A DNA stretch of 64,000 bases from NCBI GenBank assembly GCA_017542145.1, contig JAFXXQ010000006.1, positions 1-64,000 on the forward strand. The letters run 5' to 3'. Positions 1 to 8,219 of this stretch are shown one piece after another; within the stretch, counting starts at the first letter, position 1; each line of letters opens with the position of its first letter. A program made the translations under genes and the position numbers. Source of the DNA: Bacteroidaceae bacterium (GTDB taxonomy: Bacteria; Bacteroidota; Bacteroidia; Bacteroidales; Bacteroidaceae). The notes under the pieces are model-generated. The model saw nothing but the letters and a program-made list of their open reading frames with translations, did not search any database and had not been told where the DNA came from.

Positions 1-120
1 ATATATGATATATATAATATATATAAATAGATCTCTTTTCCACGGTGTGCATACGTGTTTTTTTGAACTGTAGCGCTGTAGCACTGTAGCAGAATGGGCG
101 TCGGCGGCAGCCGCGACGAA
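1..120. other. AT-rich, gene-free left edge
   Basis: The first 30 bases are an AT dinucleotide-rich stretch. From 57 a run of seven T leads into the CTGTAG octamer repeat described separately. No coding region is supported here; the next gene starts at 254. Confidence 0.5.
65..93. repeat. CTACAG octamer repeat, copy 1 (inverted)
   Basis: Three CTGTAG units spaced by two bases. The 29 bases are the exact reverse complement of 2313-2341, which lies inside the primase-like gene. A shorter relative, again next to a poly-A/T run, is at 37183-37208. It lies upstream of the operon promoter. Confidence 0.8.
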
Positions 121-121
121 T

Positions 122-151
122 TGTGGAAAACTTTGTGGAAATTGTGGAAAA
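122..151. promoter_or_regulatory. TGTGG box cluster upstream of the small operon
   Basis: TGTGG occurs at 122, 134 and 143, each followed by AAA. The 14-mer TTGTGGAAAACTTT at 121-134 is identical to 4190-4203 in the operator upstream of mraZ. The spacing (12 and 9 bp) is less regular than the 10-bp phasing at mraZ. The cluster lies just upstream of the promoter at 167-198. That MraZ acts here is inference. Confidence 0.45.
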
Positions 152-166
152 CTTTCTGCAGAATTG

Positions 167-198
167 TTTGGCGATACAGCGGAATAGCCTTACCTTTG
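167..198 (+). promoter_or_regulatory. Bacteroidetes-type promoter
   Basis: TTTG at 167-170, a 20-bp spacer and TACCTTTG at 191-198 match the Bacteroidetes primary sigma consensus (TTTG, 19-21 bp, TAnnTTTG). It points at the gene starting at 254 and probably serves the four-gene run up to 3965. Confidence 0.8.
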
Positions 199-253
199 CA
201 GCCGATTCAGGGGGGACGAAAACACCTGAACGAAACACTAAAACTTACTAAAT

Positions 254-712
254 ATGAAGGATTTAAAGATTGTTTGCGGGAGCGTGGCCACCCCTCTGAA
301 AACGGCCGCGGAATGGAACGAGAGTTTAGGACGGCTGCAGGCCACACTGGCCACGCAGCACGAGGAACTGGAGCTGGCACACCGGCACGAGGCCGAGCTG
401 GAGGAGGAGCTGGAGCGCCTGCGCAACGACCCGTGGGCGAGCCGCGTGACGTACGACAACGTGGTGGAGCAGATTGCCGCCTGCGAGGACCCGCGCGAGC
501 GCGACGACGCGCGCCGGCTCATCGAACCCATGCTGAAGCGCGACACCGTGCGCCGCTTCCGCGCCGACATCCGCCGCAAGGTGGCCGAGCAGCACGGCAC
601 GAAGCCCGCCGCACCCGTCAGCATCGTCACGCTGAACAACCCCCGCTTCGACGGGCCCATGAACGAGATTACGGGCAACGACAACGTCAGCATCGGTGGC
701 TATGGAGAATAA
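254..712 (+). CDS. hypothetical protein with coiled-coil region
   Basis: A 152-residue protein of unknown function. Residues about 25-58 are rich in Glu, Leu and Ala in heptad-like spacing and should form a coiled coil. Residues 75-115 are highly charged. The C-terminus (about 125-150) carries FDGPMNEI followed by NVSIGG, closely matching the start of the next protein (FNGPMFDI, then VHIG). There is no signal peptide, so it is probably cytoplasmic. It sits about 55 bp after a good promoter, and the next gene starts inside its last codons, so the two are translationally coupled. Confidence 0.6.
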   Translation: MKDLKIVCGSVATPLKTAAEWNESLGRLQATLATQHEELELAHRHEAELEEELERLRNDPWASRVTYDNVVEQIAACEDPRERDDARRLIEPMLKRDTVRRFRADIRRKVAEQHGTKPAAPVSIVTLNNPRFDGPMNEITGNDNVSIGGYGE

Positions 713-1151
713 CGACAACGCCAGGAAGGCGACGGAGGCGCTGGGCGTGACGTTCAGCGGCAGCGTGACGTTCAACGGCCCGATGTTCGACATCCACGAC
801 AACCAGCACGTCCACATCGGCATGACGGAGAACAAGGACCCCCGCGCGCCCCGCGCACAGGCAGCCGTGCCCGCGGTGCTGCAGGCGCCCGAGGCCCGCG
901 CGCTGCGCGAACGCCTGGCGGCAGCCGCCCTGCTCGCCCCCGACGGCTGGCAGCCCGCCTCACTCACGGGCCCCGAGAAGGGGCAGATGGCCGTGCTCAT
1001 CGCCGAGCGCCTGGGCATCCGCGACGTCTGGCAGACTTTCGGCCCCCTGTGGGGCATGAGCGCGGGCACCCTCCGCACCTATTACAACGCTGCCCTCGAC
1101 CAGCGGAAGTACGGCAGCTTCCAACAAAAACTGAAAAACGCCTTAGACTGA
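702..1151 (+). CDS. hypothetical protein with N-terminal GPMxxI motif
   Basis: Unknown function. The start is set at the ATG at 702, which overlaps the end of the preceding gene; a GTG two codons upstream is possible. An N-terminal segment with VTFNGPMFDIHDN and VHIG resembles the C-terminal tail of the protein upstream, suggesting a shared short module. The middle is Ala/Arg-rich and low in complexity. The C-terminal 60 residues (from GPEKGQMAVLIAERLGI to the Tyr/Gln-rich end) look helical and folded. No signal peptide or membrane segment is seen. Confidence 0.6.
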   Translation: MENNDNARKATEALGVTFSGSVTFNGPMFDIHDNQHVHIGMTENKDPRAPRAQAAVPAVLQAPEARALRERLAAAALLAPDGWQPASLTGPEKGQMAVLIAERLGIRDVWQTFGPLWGMSAGTLRTYYNAALDQRKYGSFQQKLKNALD

Positions 1152-1172
1152 TTGTCAGATAAATACATCAAA

Positions 1173-1200
1173 GCGTAGGGCCTACGCGTAGGGCCTGCGC
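1173..1200. repeat. two overlapping palindromes between genes
   Basis: GCGTAGG-G-CCTACGC at 1173-1187 is a perfect 7-bp inverted repeat. It overlaps a near copy, GCGTAGGGCCTGCGC, at 1186-1200. It begins 22 bp after a stop codon and ends 27 bp before a -7 box, so it could be an operator or a weak transcript end. It has no T-run. Confidence 0.5.
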
Positions 1201-1226
1201 AGGGGGTACGTTTCATAAAGTTGCCG

Positions 1227-1234
1227 TACCTTTG
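1227..1234 (+). promoter_or_regulatory. probable -7 promoter element
   Basis: TACCTTTG matches the Bacteroidetes -7 consensus. No TTTG occurs at the expected 19-22 bp upstream, so the promoter is weak or relies on an activator. It would give a leader of about 70-80 nt to a start codon at 1314. Confidence 0.45.
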
Positions 1235-1377
1235 CATCGAATTCCAGAACACGGTGCGCACCCCGGGACGGAACAACAACAGTATTAACCCATAAAAAGT
1301 ATTTTTTCTGACAATGAAAAAGACAAACAAGATGAACAACAACTCCCCCCCTGCGGGAGACGACGGTCGAAGGACTG

Positions 1378-1707
1378 ATGTCGTTCGGCAAGTTTGACAA
1401 CGGGCTTCACACGGCCGACTTCGCCTGCGGCGAGGACGTGGGGCTGGAGCCCTTCAGCGCCCACTGCAAGGTGCAGGCCATGAGGGACGGCAACGTCTAC
1501 CTCACCGAGCTGCCCCACAGGGTGAAGAACCACCCGATGTTCCGCGACGACAACTGCTCGCTCACTCTGGGCCGCAACGGCCGCTACTACTTCGTCTTCA
1601 CGCTGCCCGAGGACGACCTCGACGAACTGCCCGCCCAGCTGGTGCGCCAGGCCGGCGCCATCGCCCAGAAGGTGCTGTGCGAACTTTTGTTCAACCTCAC
1701 AGCCTGA
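1378..1707 (+). CDS. hypothetical protein (true start possibly at 1314)
   Basis: Unknown 109-residue protein, no signal peptide, with an Asp/Glu/Leu-rich C-terminal helix. The stop is 8 bp before the start of the primase-like gene, so the two are probably co-expressed. The open frame continues upstream of 1378 and translates as TTVEGLMSFGKF, which reads like protein. An ATG at 1314 in another frame (MKKTNKMNNNSP) would join it if the seven-C run at 1345-1351 had six C. The real gene may therefore be about 130 residues, with a homopolymer frameshift. The downstream part is certain, the N-terminus is not. Confidence 0.6.
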   Translation: MSFGKFDNGLHTADFACGEDVGLEPFSAHCKVQAMRDGNVYLTELPHRVKNHPMFRDDNCSLTLGRNGRYYFVFTLPEDDLDELPAQLVRQAGAIAQKVLCELLFNLTA

Positions 1708-1715
1708 TCCGAGCC

Positions 1716-3965
1716 ATGAGTGTACACATGATTTACTATCAGGATGGGGCGAAGCACATGCGCCCCATCCGCACCCGCACCGAGTACCTGCGCCAGCGCG
1801 ACAGCCACCGCCAGCAGGCCGTTCTGAAGGCCGTGCGCGACGGCGACGCCGAGCAGAAGCACCGCCTCGTGCAGATGAACTACTCGTGCCTGCCCGCCGA
1901 AGGCGGACTGCTGCGCGGCAGCAGCACCCCCTCGCGCTCCGTCGGCATGGACATCGACCACCTCGCCCCCGACGGCATGGACGCCCTGCGCCAGCACATC
2001 ATCGACCACAAGGACCAGCTGGGGCTGCTGATGCTGGAACGCAGCGCCCGCGGGCAGGGCTACCACCTGGTGTTCCGCCGCCGCGAAGCGCTCACCCAGG
2101 AGCAGAACCTCCGCTGGGCCGCCGCCCTGCTGGGCGTCAGCTACGACGAAGGCGCCAAGGACATCACCCGCGTCTTCTTCACCACCACCGCCGCTGCGGA
2201 CGAGCTGCTCTACCTCGACGACGCCCTCTTCGACCTCACCCCAGCCGAAGCCCCCGCCGAACCCCCCGCCGAAGCCACAGCCGAAACCCCCGCCAGCCCC
2301 CGAAACCCCGAATCTGCTACAGTGCTACAGCGCTACAGTTCGGATTACAAAGGCATCCCCTTCGCCGACATCATCAGCAAGTACTGGCAACTCTTCAACG
2401 ACGGCCGCGAGCCCGTCGAGGGCGACCGCAACGTGAAGACTTACGAGCTGGCCATGACGCTGCGCCCCATCTGCGGCTACAGCCTGGACCACCTGCTGGC
2501 CGTCATCCCCAACTACTGGCAGCCCACGGCCGCCGACCCCGCCGCCGCCGACGCCGAGTGGCGACAGACCATCGAGAACGCCCTCAAGGAACCCCGCCGC
2601 GGCATGCCCTACCGCCTGCGCCAGGTGCTCGACGCCCTCAGGGACAACGCCGCCCTGCGTGCCTGCGGAGGCACACCCACCACCCCGCCGCCCATGCCGC
2701 AGCGCCTGCCCGCACTCGTCAGGCTGCTCACACGCAACGTGCCCCCGCTCTACAAGCCCGCCGTCGCCAGCGCCGTCTTCCCCGCACTGGGCACACACCT
2801 GCACGGCGTCCGCTTCCGCTACTGGGACAACGTCGAGCACGAGGCCACCTTCATGAACGTCCTCATCGGCCGCCAGTCCGTCGGCAAGGGCACCATCCGC
2901 AAGCCCATCGAGTTCATCATGGACGACATCCGCCAGCGCGACATCCCCAACCGCCAGCGCGAGGCCGAGTGGAAACAGCGCAACCCCGGCGCACGCCAGA
3001 AGAAAGACCCCCGCCCCACCGACATCTGCATACAGATGCTCATCGACAACCTCACCGACGCCGTCTTCAACCAGCGCATCACCGACGCCCACAACAACGG
3101 CCAGCGCTTCGTCTACACGGTCGTCGACGAGCTGGACGCCCTCAAGAAAGTCACCTCACGCGGCACCGCCGACGAGGTGGGGCTGCTCATCCGCAAGGCC
3201 TTCGACAACTCGCTCGCCGGACAGGAACGCGTCGGAGCCGACTCCGTCTCAGGCATCGCACCCCTCCGCTGGAACTTCAACGCCTCCACCACACCCCCCA
3301 ACGCACGCAAGTTCTTCTGGAAAATGGTCAACGACGGCACCGTCAGCCGCCTCGACATCGCCACCATCATCCCCCCCGAAGGCCACGAAGCCCCCGCACC
3401 CGTGCTGGGCATCTACGACGATGCCTTCGCCGCCGAGCTCAAGCCCTACCTCGCCCGCCTCGACGCCGCCAGCGGACTCATCGAGTGCCCCCAGGCCCTC
3501 CGCCTCGCACGACAGATGAAGCAGGAGAACCACGACGCCGCACGCCTCTACGACTCCGAGGCCTACGAGGTCTTCTCGTACCGCGCCAACGTCATCGCCT
3601 GGCTCAAGGGAATGGTACTCTACGTCGCACAGGGATGCCGGTGGGACAACACCATCGCCGACTTCGTACGCTGGACACAGCAGTACAACCTCTGGTGCAA
3701 GATGCTCTACTTCGGCCACCAGCTCGACAAGGAACTGCGCGAGGAGGCCGAGCTGCAGCGCCAGGCAGGACCCCAGAACCTGCTCGCCCTGCTGCCCGAC
3801 GAGTTCACCCGCGACCAGTACCGCCAGATGCGCCTCGGCCAAGGCCGCACCGGCGACGGCGAAAGCACCCTCCGCACCTGGGCCGCACGAGGCTACATCG
3901 CCTTCGACGACACCACCGCACGATTCGTCAAGACACCCGCCTTCAAGAAGAAATTCAGCGGATAA
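1716..3965 (+). CDS. BT4734/VirE-type primase-like protein with DUF3987 ATPase domain
   Basis: A 749-residue cytoplasmic protein from the ATG at 1716. The N-terminal domain (about 1-170) has GMDIDH (77-82), GQGYHLVF (113-120) and DITRVFF (149-155). These resemble the hDhD, sxH and basic motifs of archaeo-eukaryotic primases, and fit the BT4734-like/VirE-N family. A Pro/Ala linker (175-200) contains the CTACAG repeat. Residues 235-310 resemble a PriCT-type helical domain. The C-terminal DUF3987 region has a P-loop-like GRQSVGKGT (385-393) and a Walker B-like VVDELD (469-474). This is a predicted primase-helicase-like DNA metabolism protein. No integrase, replication initiator or phage gene is nearby. 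Family assignment is good, function is inferred. Confidence 0.75.
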   Translation: MSVHMIYYQDGAKHMRPIRTRTEYLRQRDSHRQQAVLKAVRDGDAEQKHRLVQMNYSCLPAEGGLLRGSSTPSRSVGMDIDHLAPDGMDALRQHIIDHKDQLGLLMLERSARGQGYHLVFRRREALTQEQNLRWAAALLGVSYDEGAKDITRVFFTTTAAADELLYLDDALFDLTPAEAPAEPPAEATAETPASPRNPESATVLQRYSSDYKGIPFADIISKYWQLFNDGREPVEGDRNVKTYELAMTLRPICGYSLDHLLAVIPNYWQPTAADPAAADAEWRQTIENALKEPRRGMPYRLRQVLDALRDNAALRACGGTPTTPPPMPQRLPALVRLLTRNVPPLYKPAVASAVFPALGTHLHGVRFRYWDNVEHEATFMNVLIGRQSVGKGTIRKPIEFIMDDIRQRDIPNRQREAEWKQRNPGARQKKDPRPTDICIQMLIDNLTDAVFNQRITDAHNNGQRFVYTVVDELDALKKVTSRGTADEVGLLIRKAFDNSLAGQERVGADSVSGIAPLRWNFNASTTPPNARKFFWKMVNDGTVSRLDIATIIPPEGHEAPAPVLGIYDDAFAAELKPYLARLDAASGLIECPQALRLARQMKQENHDAARLYDSEAYEVFSYRANVIAWLKGMVLYVAQGCRWDNTIADFVRWTQQYNLWCKMLYFGHQLDKELREEAELQRQAGPQNLLALLPDEFTRDQYRQMRLGQGRTGDGESTLRTWAARGYIAFDDTTARFVKTPAFKKKFSG
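2313..2341. repeat. CTACAG octamer repeat, copy 2 (inside coding sequence)
   Basis: Exact inverse of 65-93. It encodes part of the linker between the primase-like and PriCT-like domains (residues about 200-209), a place where an insertion would be tolerated. Confidence 0.8.
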
Positions 3966-4190
3966 CCCATCCGCCGCCCCGGGGAAGAAACGCAGCGGAC
4001 ACCCCCCCGCCGCCGACTTCGGGGAAGAATCTACACAGCGGACAAACCTTCCGTGAGCAGCGGGCAGCAAAACATCTGCCTGCTGTTCGCTTTTTTCCCT
4101 TCTCCCACCAAATCCTGCACTTTTTTGCAATTTTTCCCGAAAAGCGCAATCACTTTATAATCAGCGCAAAGCAATGTTATCCACAACCAT
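3966..4190. other. intergenic region before the dcw cluster
   Basis: Apart from the terminator at 4058-4096 and a perfect DnaA-box consensus TTATCCACA at 4177-4185, I see only GC-rich then T/C-rich sequence and no gene. Confidence 0.5.
4058..4096 (+). terminator. rho-independent terminator
   Basis: Stem CAGC-G-GGCAG (4058-4067) pairs with CTGCC-T-GCTG (4076-4085) around an 8-nt loop. Six T follow at 4091-4096. It ends the primase-like operon and insulates mraZ. Confidence 0.75.
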
Positions 4191-4260
4191 TGTGGAAAAC
4201 TTTTTTCAAAATGTGGAAAACTTTTTGTGGTTTTTTGTGGGGAATTGTGGGGAAATGTGT
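4191..4260. promoter_or_regulatory. MraZ-type operator: phased TGTGG boxes
   Basis: TGTGG starts at 4191, 4212, 4226, 4236 and 4246, with TGTGT at 4256. The last four steps are exactly 10 bp. MraZ proteins are known to bind direct GTGG/TGGG repeats with 10-bp phasing in front of their own gene. The boxes overlap the -33 element, which fits autorepression of the dcw operon. Confidence 0.7.
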
Positions 4261-4267
4261 AATTTTG
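4234..4267 (+). promoter_or_regulatory. promoter of the dcw cluster
   Basis: TTTG at 4234-4237, a 22-bp spacer and TAATTTTG at 4260-4267. Transcription would start near 4274, about 20 nt before the mraZ start codon. Confidence 0.6.
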
Positions 4268-4295
4268 AAGCGAATTTCAAAAAGAAGCCCCTCAG

Positions 4296-4742
4296 ATGGT
4301 ACGATTCATAGGCAATATCGATGCAAAAATGGACGAGAAGGGACGCGTCTTCTTCCCCGCCGTCTTCCGCCGCACGCTCCAGAAAGAAGGCGACGAAGCA
4401 CTGATGATCCGCAAGGACATCCACCAGAACTGCCTCGTGCTCTATCCGAAAAGCGTGTGGAACCAGCAGCTCGACGAGCTGCGCAGCCGCCTCAACCGCT
4501 GGAACGCACAGCAGCAGATGGTGTTCCGCCAGTTTGTGGCCGGCGTCGACGAGCTGCCCATCGACGGCAACGGGCGCATCCTCATCCCCAAGCGCCTGCA
4601 GCAGATGGCCGCCCTTCAGGCAAGCGTCCGCTTCATCGGGATGGACGACACCATCGAACTCTGGGCCAAGGAGACCGCCGACAGCCTGCTGGACAACCCG
4701 GCGGCCCTGGGCGAAACCCTCGAAGCGCTGATGGATTTTTAA
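4296..4742 (+). CDS. mraZ: MraZ transcriptional regulator
   Basis: DNA-binding regulator that controls the dcw cluster. At 148 residues it has the usual length. It has two SpoVT-AbrB repeats, each with the DxxGR signature: DEKGRVFFPAVFR near residue 13 and DGNGRILIPKRL near residue 90. It is the first gene of the cluster, and phased TGTGG boxes lie directly upstream, so autoregulation is likely. rsmH follows after 25 bp. Confidence 0.95.
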   Translation: MVRFIGNIDAKMDEKGRVFFPAVFRRTLQKEGDEALMIRKDIHQNCLVLYPKSVWNQQLDELRSRLNRWNAQQQMVFRQFVAGVDELPIDGNGRILIPKRLQQMAALQASVRFIGMDDTIELWAKETADSLLDNPAALGETLEALMDF

Positions 4743-4767
4743 CCGATAACCAAGAGCCAAAGAAAGA

Positions 4768-5682
4768 ATGAGCCCCGCCTACCATACCCCCGTTCTCCTG
4801 AAAGAGAGCATCGACGGCCTTAACATCGTCGAGGGCGGCACGTATGCCGACGTCACGTTCGGCGGCGGAGGCCATTCGCGCGAGATACTGAACCGGCTGG
4901 ATGAGCAGGGACGCCTCTACGGCTTCGACCAGGACGCCGATGCCGAGCAGAACATCCCCCACGGCGACGCCCGCTTCACATTCGTCAGGAGCAACTTCCG
5001 CTATCTCTGGAACTTCATGCGCTACTACGGCGTGGAGGAGCTGGACGGCATCCTTGCCGACCTGGGCGTCTCGTCGCACCACTTCGATACGGAAGAGCGG
5101 GGCTTCTCCTTCCGATTCGATGCACCGCTTGACATGCGCATGAACACACGCGAGGGGCTGACGGCTGCCGACATCCTGAACAACTGCGACGAGGAACAGC
5201 TGGCCACCATCTTCTATCTGTACGGCGAACTCCGCGACAGCCGACGGCTGGCGCAGGCCATCGTCAAGACAAGGGCTTCGCACCCCCTCCGCACCACCGG
5301 CGACCTGCTGGAAGCCACCCGCCCGCTCTTCGCCCGCGACAAGGAGAAGAAAGAGGTCACCAAACTCTTCCAGGCCCTGCGCATCGAGGTCAACCACGAG
5401 ATGGATGCACTCCGCGAGATGCTGCTTGCCGCCACCGACCTGCTCCGCCCGGGCGGCAGGCTCGTCATTCTAACCTACCATTCGCTGGAAGACCGCCTGG
5501 TGAAAAACCTGATGAAGACAGGCAACGTCGAAGGAGAGCACAAGCAGGATTTCTTCGGCAACCGGCTCTGCCCGTTCCGCCTCGTAGGGAAGGTCATCAT
5601 CCCCAGCGCAGAGGAGCAGCAGAGCAATCCGCGCTCACGAAGTGCGAAACTGCGTATCGCCGAGAAGAAGACTGAAGATTGA
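4768..5682 (+). CDS. rsmH: 16S rRNA (cytosine1402-N4)-methyltransferase
   Basis: RsmH (MraW) methylates N4 of C1402 in 16S rRNA with S-adenosylmethionine. At 304 residues it has the normal length. The SAM-binding motif VTFGGGGHSREIL is near residues 28-40, DGILADLGVSSHHFD near 93-107, and the C-terminal YHSLEDR and NPRSRSAKLR motifs are present. It is cytoplasmic and lies in its standard place between mraZ and ftsL. Confidence 0.96.
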   Translation: MSPAYHTPVLLKESIDGLNIVEGGTYADVTFGGGGHSREILNRLDEQGRLYGFDQDADAEQNIPHGDARFTFVRSNFRYLWNFMRYYGVEELDGILADLGVSSHHFDTEERGFSFRFDAPLDMRMNTREGLTAADILNNCDEEQLATIFYLYGELRDSRRLAQAIVKTRASHPLRTTGDLLEATRPLFARDKEKKEVTKLFQALRIEVNHEMDALREMLLAATDLLRPGGRLVILTYHSLEDRLVKNLMKTGNVEGEHKQDFFGNRLCPFRLVGKVIIPSAEEQQSNPRSRSAKLRIAEKKTED

Positions 5683-5704
5683 GGATTGAAAAACGGAAGA
5701 GGTT

Positions 5705-6025
5705 ATGAAAAAGAAAGGGAAATTTTCCATATTGAGGCTCCTGACGGGCGATGTGCTGATGCACCCCTTCATCAAACGGCAGATGGGGCTGATGGTGCTG
5801 GTGGTATGCCTGATAGTGCTCTACGAAGGCAATCGCTATGCCAGCCAGACGGAGACCGTCAAGATCCAGCGACTGCGCAAGGAAATCATCGACCTGCGCA
5901 ACGAATCCGTTGCCCTGCGCAATGAACTGATGCAGAAAAGCCTGCAGTCGAACATCGAGCGGCGCCTCGGCGAAGACAACCCCCTGAAGCCCGCCACAGC
6001 AGCACCCGTCATCATTGAGAATTAA
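5705..6025 (+). CDS. ftsL: FtsL-like cell division protein
   Basis: A small bitopic divisome protein (106 residues). It has a basic N-terminus, one membrane helix (about 28-45) and a periplasmic coiled coil (about 50-85, EIIDLRNESVALRNEL). Sequence identity within this family is always low; the call rests on topology, length and position between rsmH and the transpeptidase gene. It should pair with FtsQ and an FtsB-like partner to activate FtsW/FtsI. Confidence 0.85.
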   Translation: MKKKGKFSILRLLTGDVLMHPFIKRQMGLMVLVVCLIVLYEGNRYASQTETVKIQRLRKEIIDLRNESVALRNELMQKSLQSNIERRLGEDNPLKPATAAPVIIEN

Positions 6026-6061
6026 AGAATCAAGAAATAAGAATTAAGCCGTATCAGCACT

Positions 6062-8206
6062 ATGAGACCCGAAACAGACACAATGGCCCGTCGCTACACA
6101 TCGATCATCGTCGTGGTGGTGCTGCTGGCTGTGCTCATCATACTCCGCGCCCTGGGCATCATGACGTTCCAGCGGCGAGGCTGGCAAACGGTTGCCGACA
6201 GCTTCAAGGCCGACAGCGTCCTCATCCGTCCCCAGCGCGGCAGCATCCTCAGCGACGAGGGACGCGTCCTCATCAGCAGCACGCCCGAGTACCAGCTCGT
6301 CTTCAAGTACCGCGAGTTCACCCGCAAGCGCGACGAGCAGCGAGTGCGCGACTCCATCATCCACGAGAACATCTCCGTCTACGCCGAGGGGCTTCATCGC
6401 CTTATCCCCGAGCAATCAGCTGCCGAGTTCCGCACGCTCATCGAGTCGGCCCTCCGCAAGGGAAGCCAAAGCGTGGAGAACAACAGGCGATCCGGCCTCT
6501 ACACCAATCTTTATACACACGGCACGAAACGCCTTACCTACATCCGCTATAAGGAAATCAAGGCGTTTCTCGACTCGTGCAACAAGGAGTTCATGCACTC
6601 CGAAGCCCCCTGCGGTTTCAACTTCGAAGAAATAATTATACGCAAGAATGCCTACGGCCTCGCCACCCGCACCCTGGGCATGTGGAACGAGACAAACGGA
6701 AGCGCCCGCAACGGCATCGAACTGGCCTACGACAGCGTGCTGCGGGGGACGCCCGGCCTCTGCCACAGGCGCAAGGTGATGAACACCTACGCCGAGTACG
6801 TCGATGTGGCTCCGCAGAACGGCTGCGACATCGTCACCACGCTCAACGTCCGCATTCAGGACATCGCCAACAAAGCCCTGCGCGACCAGATGGAGGAACA
6901 GAATGCCGACTACGGCACAGCCATCGTCATGGAGACCGCCACGGGCGACATCAAGGCCATCGTCAACCTCACCCGTCAGGACGGACAGTTCGTCATTGGC
7001 AATAACATCGCCCTCAACCAGGGCATCGAGACGGGCTCCATCTTCAAGACCGCCTCCATCCTCGCTGCCCTCGACGACGGCGAGGTCACGCTGATGGACT
7101 CCGTGAACACAGCCCCCTTCTCACACACCTTCTACGGATACTCCATCAGCGACGACGCCGGAAAGAAGTACGGCTGGAAAACCATTCCCAAGATTCTCAA
7201 GTACAGCTCAAACGTCGGCACCATGCTTGTCGTCGATGAGCACTACGTGAAGAAGGGCAAGGCTGAAGCCTTCCTGAAGAAGCTCAACAGCATGGGCATC
7301 GCCGCCGACCATCACATCATCCCAGGGGCAGCCAAGTCGAAGCTGAAGACCGTCGAGCAGCTGAAGAACTGGAAGGGCGAGGCGCTGTGGATGGCTGTCG
7401 GCTACGGCATCAGCGTCACGCCGATAAACATGGTCACCTTCTACAACGCCATCGCCAATGGCGGCAAGATGATGCGCCCACGCCTTATCAAGGAGATTCA
7501 GCGCGACGGGCATGCGGTGGAACGATTCGACAGCGAAGTCGCCGTTGAACATATCGCCAGACCCGAGGCCATTGCCGACATCACCCAATGCCTCATCGGC
7601 GTCGTCAACAGCGAGGGAGGAACGGGCATCCGTGCCCACTCCGACCGCTTCCTCATCGCCGGCAAGACGGGCACGGCAAAAGTGGACGAACGCGGTCAGT
7701 ACGCAGGCCGCTGGCTGAACTTCTGCGGTTTCTTCCCCGCCGATAAGCCCGAATACACCTGCGGCGTCTTCGTCTTCCGCAAGGCCGGACACGTCGGCAC
7801 AGCCAATGGCGGAGGCACCATGTCGGCTCCCGTCCTCCACGAGATAGCCGAACGCGTAATGGCCTATCGGAAGACTACCGAAATGGCTGACATCAAGGAT
7901 TCAACCGCTATTTTCGTACCCGATGTGAAAACGGGAAATTCCCTTGCCGTTGAAGAGGTGTTCGACGAACTGCACATAAAGGCCGACTCCCTTCGCGCAA
8001 AGCAATTCCTCTCCAGCGCCGACTATAAGATGGAGACCGACCAAGTCCCCAACGTGGTGGGCATGGGTGCTCGCGATGCCCTCTTCGCCCTAGAGTCGTG
8101 CGGCATCAAAGCCCACCTGAACGGCATCGGGAAAGTACGCCGCCAAAGCATCACGGCTGGCACAGCCAAGCGCAAAGGCATGATGATAGAACTCTATTTA
8201 AAATAA
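6062..8206 (+). CDS. ftsI: division transpeptidase (penicillin-binding protein 2/3 type, PASTA tail)
   Basis: Class B penicillin-binding protein that cross-links septal peptidoglycan. It has one N-terminal membrane anchor (about 13-35), a PBP dimerisation domain (about 50-250) and a transpeptidase domain with the three catalytic motifs: SIFK (326-329), SSN (382-384) and KTGT (535-538). The C-terminus (about 655-714) contains [16 protein letters not shown], a PASTA-like domain, as in SpoVD-type enzymes and the usual Bacteroidetes form. The start could also be the second Met at 6086, just before the membrane helix. Confidence 0.95.
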   Translation: MRPETDTMARRYTSIIVVVVLLAVLIILRALGIMTFQRRGWQTVADSFKADSVLIRPQRGSILSDEGRVLISSTPEYQLVFKYREFTRKRDEQRVRDSIIHENISVYAEGLHRLIPEQSAAEFRTLIESALRKGSQSVENNRRSGLYTNLYTHGTKRLTYIRYKEIKAFLDSCNKEFMHSEAPCGFNFEEIIIRKNAYGLATRTLGMWNETNGSARNGIELAYDSVLRGTPGLCHRRKVMNTYAEYVDVAPQNGCDIVTTLNVRIQDIANKALRDQMEEQNADYGTAIVMETATGDIKAIVNLTRQDGQFVIGNNIALNQGIETGSIFKTASILAALDDGEVTLMDSVNTAPFSHTFYGYSISDDAGKKYGWKTIPKILKYSSNVGTMLVVDEHYVKKGKAEAFLKKLNSMGIAADHHIIPGAAKSKLKTVEQLKNWKGEALWMAVGYGISVTPINMVTFYNAIANGGKMMRPRLIKEIQRDGHAVERFDSEVAVEHIARPEAIADITQCLIGVVNSEGGTGIRAHSDRFLIAGKTGTAKVDERGQYAGRWLNFCGFFPADKPEYTCGVFVFRKAGHVGTANGGGTMSAPVLHEIAERVMAYRKTTEMADIKDSTAIFVPDVKTGNSLAVEEVFDELHIKADSLRAKQFLSSADYKMETDQVPNVVGMGARDALFALESCGIKAHLNGIGKVRRQSITAGTAKRKGMMIELYLK

Positions 8207-8219
8207 GGAAAGACAACCT

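Noticed and set aside
1..4190. Integrated phage or plasmid
   Set aside because: No integrase, capsid, portal, relaxase or attachment-site duplication with a tRNA was found; only the primase-like gene hints at it.
4177..4260. Replication origin (perfect DnaA box plus TGTGGAAAA variants)
   Set aside because: Only one exact DnaA box, no dnaA, and the TGTGG boxes are better explained by 10-bp MraZ phasing. The single box may be a coincidence or a DnaA-responsive site.
1886..4771. Very long open frame (961 codons) rich in Arg, Pro and His
   Set aside because: It is the +1-shifted shadow of the GC-rich primase-like gene and runs through the terminator and mraZ; the composition is not protein-like.
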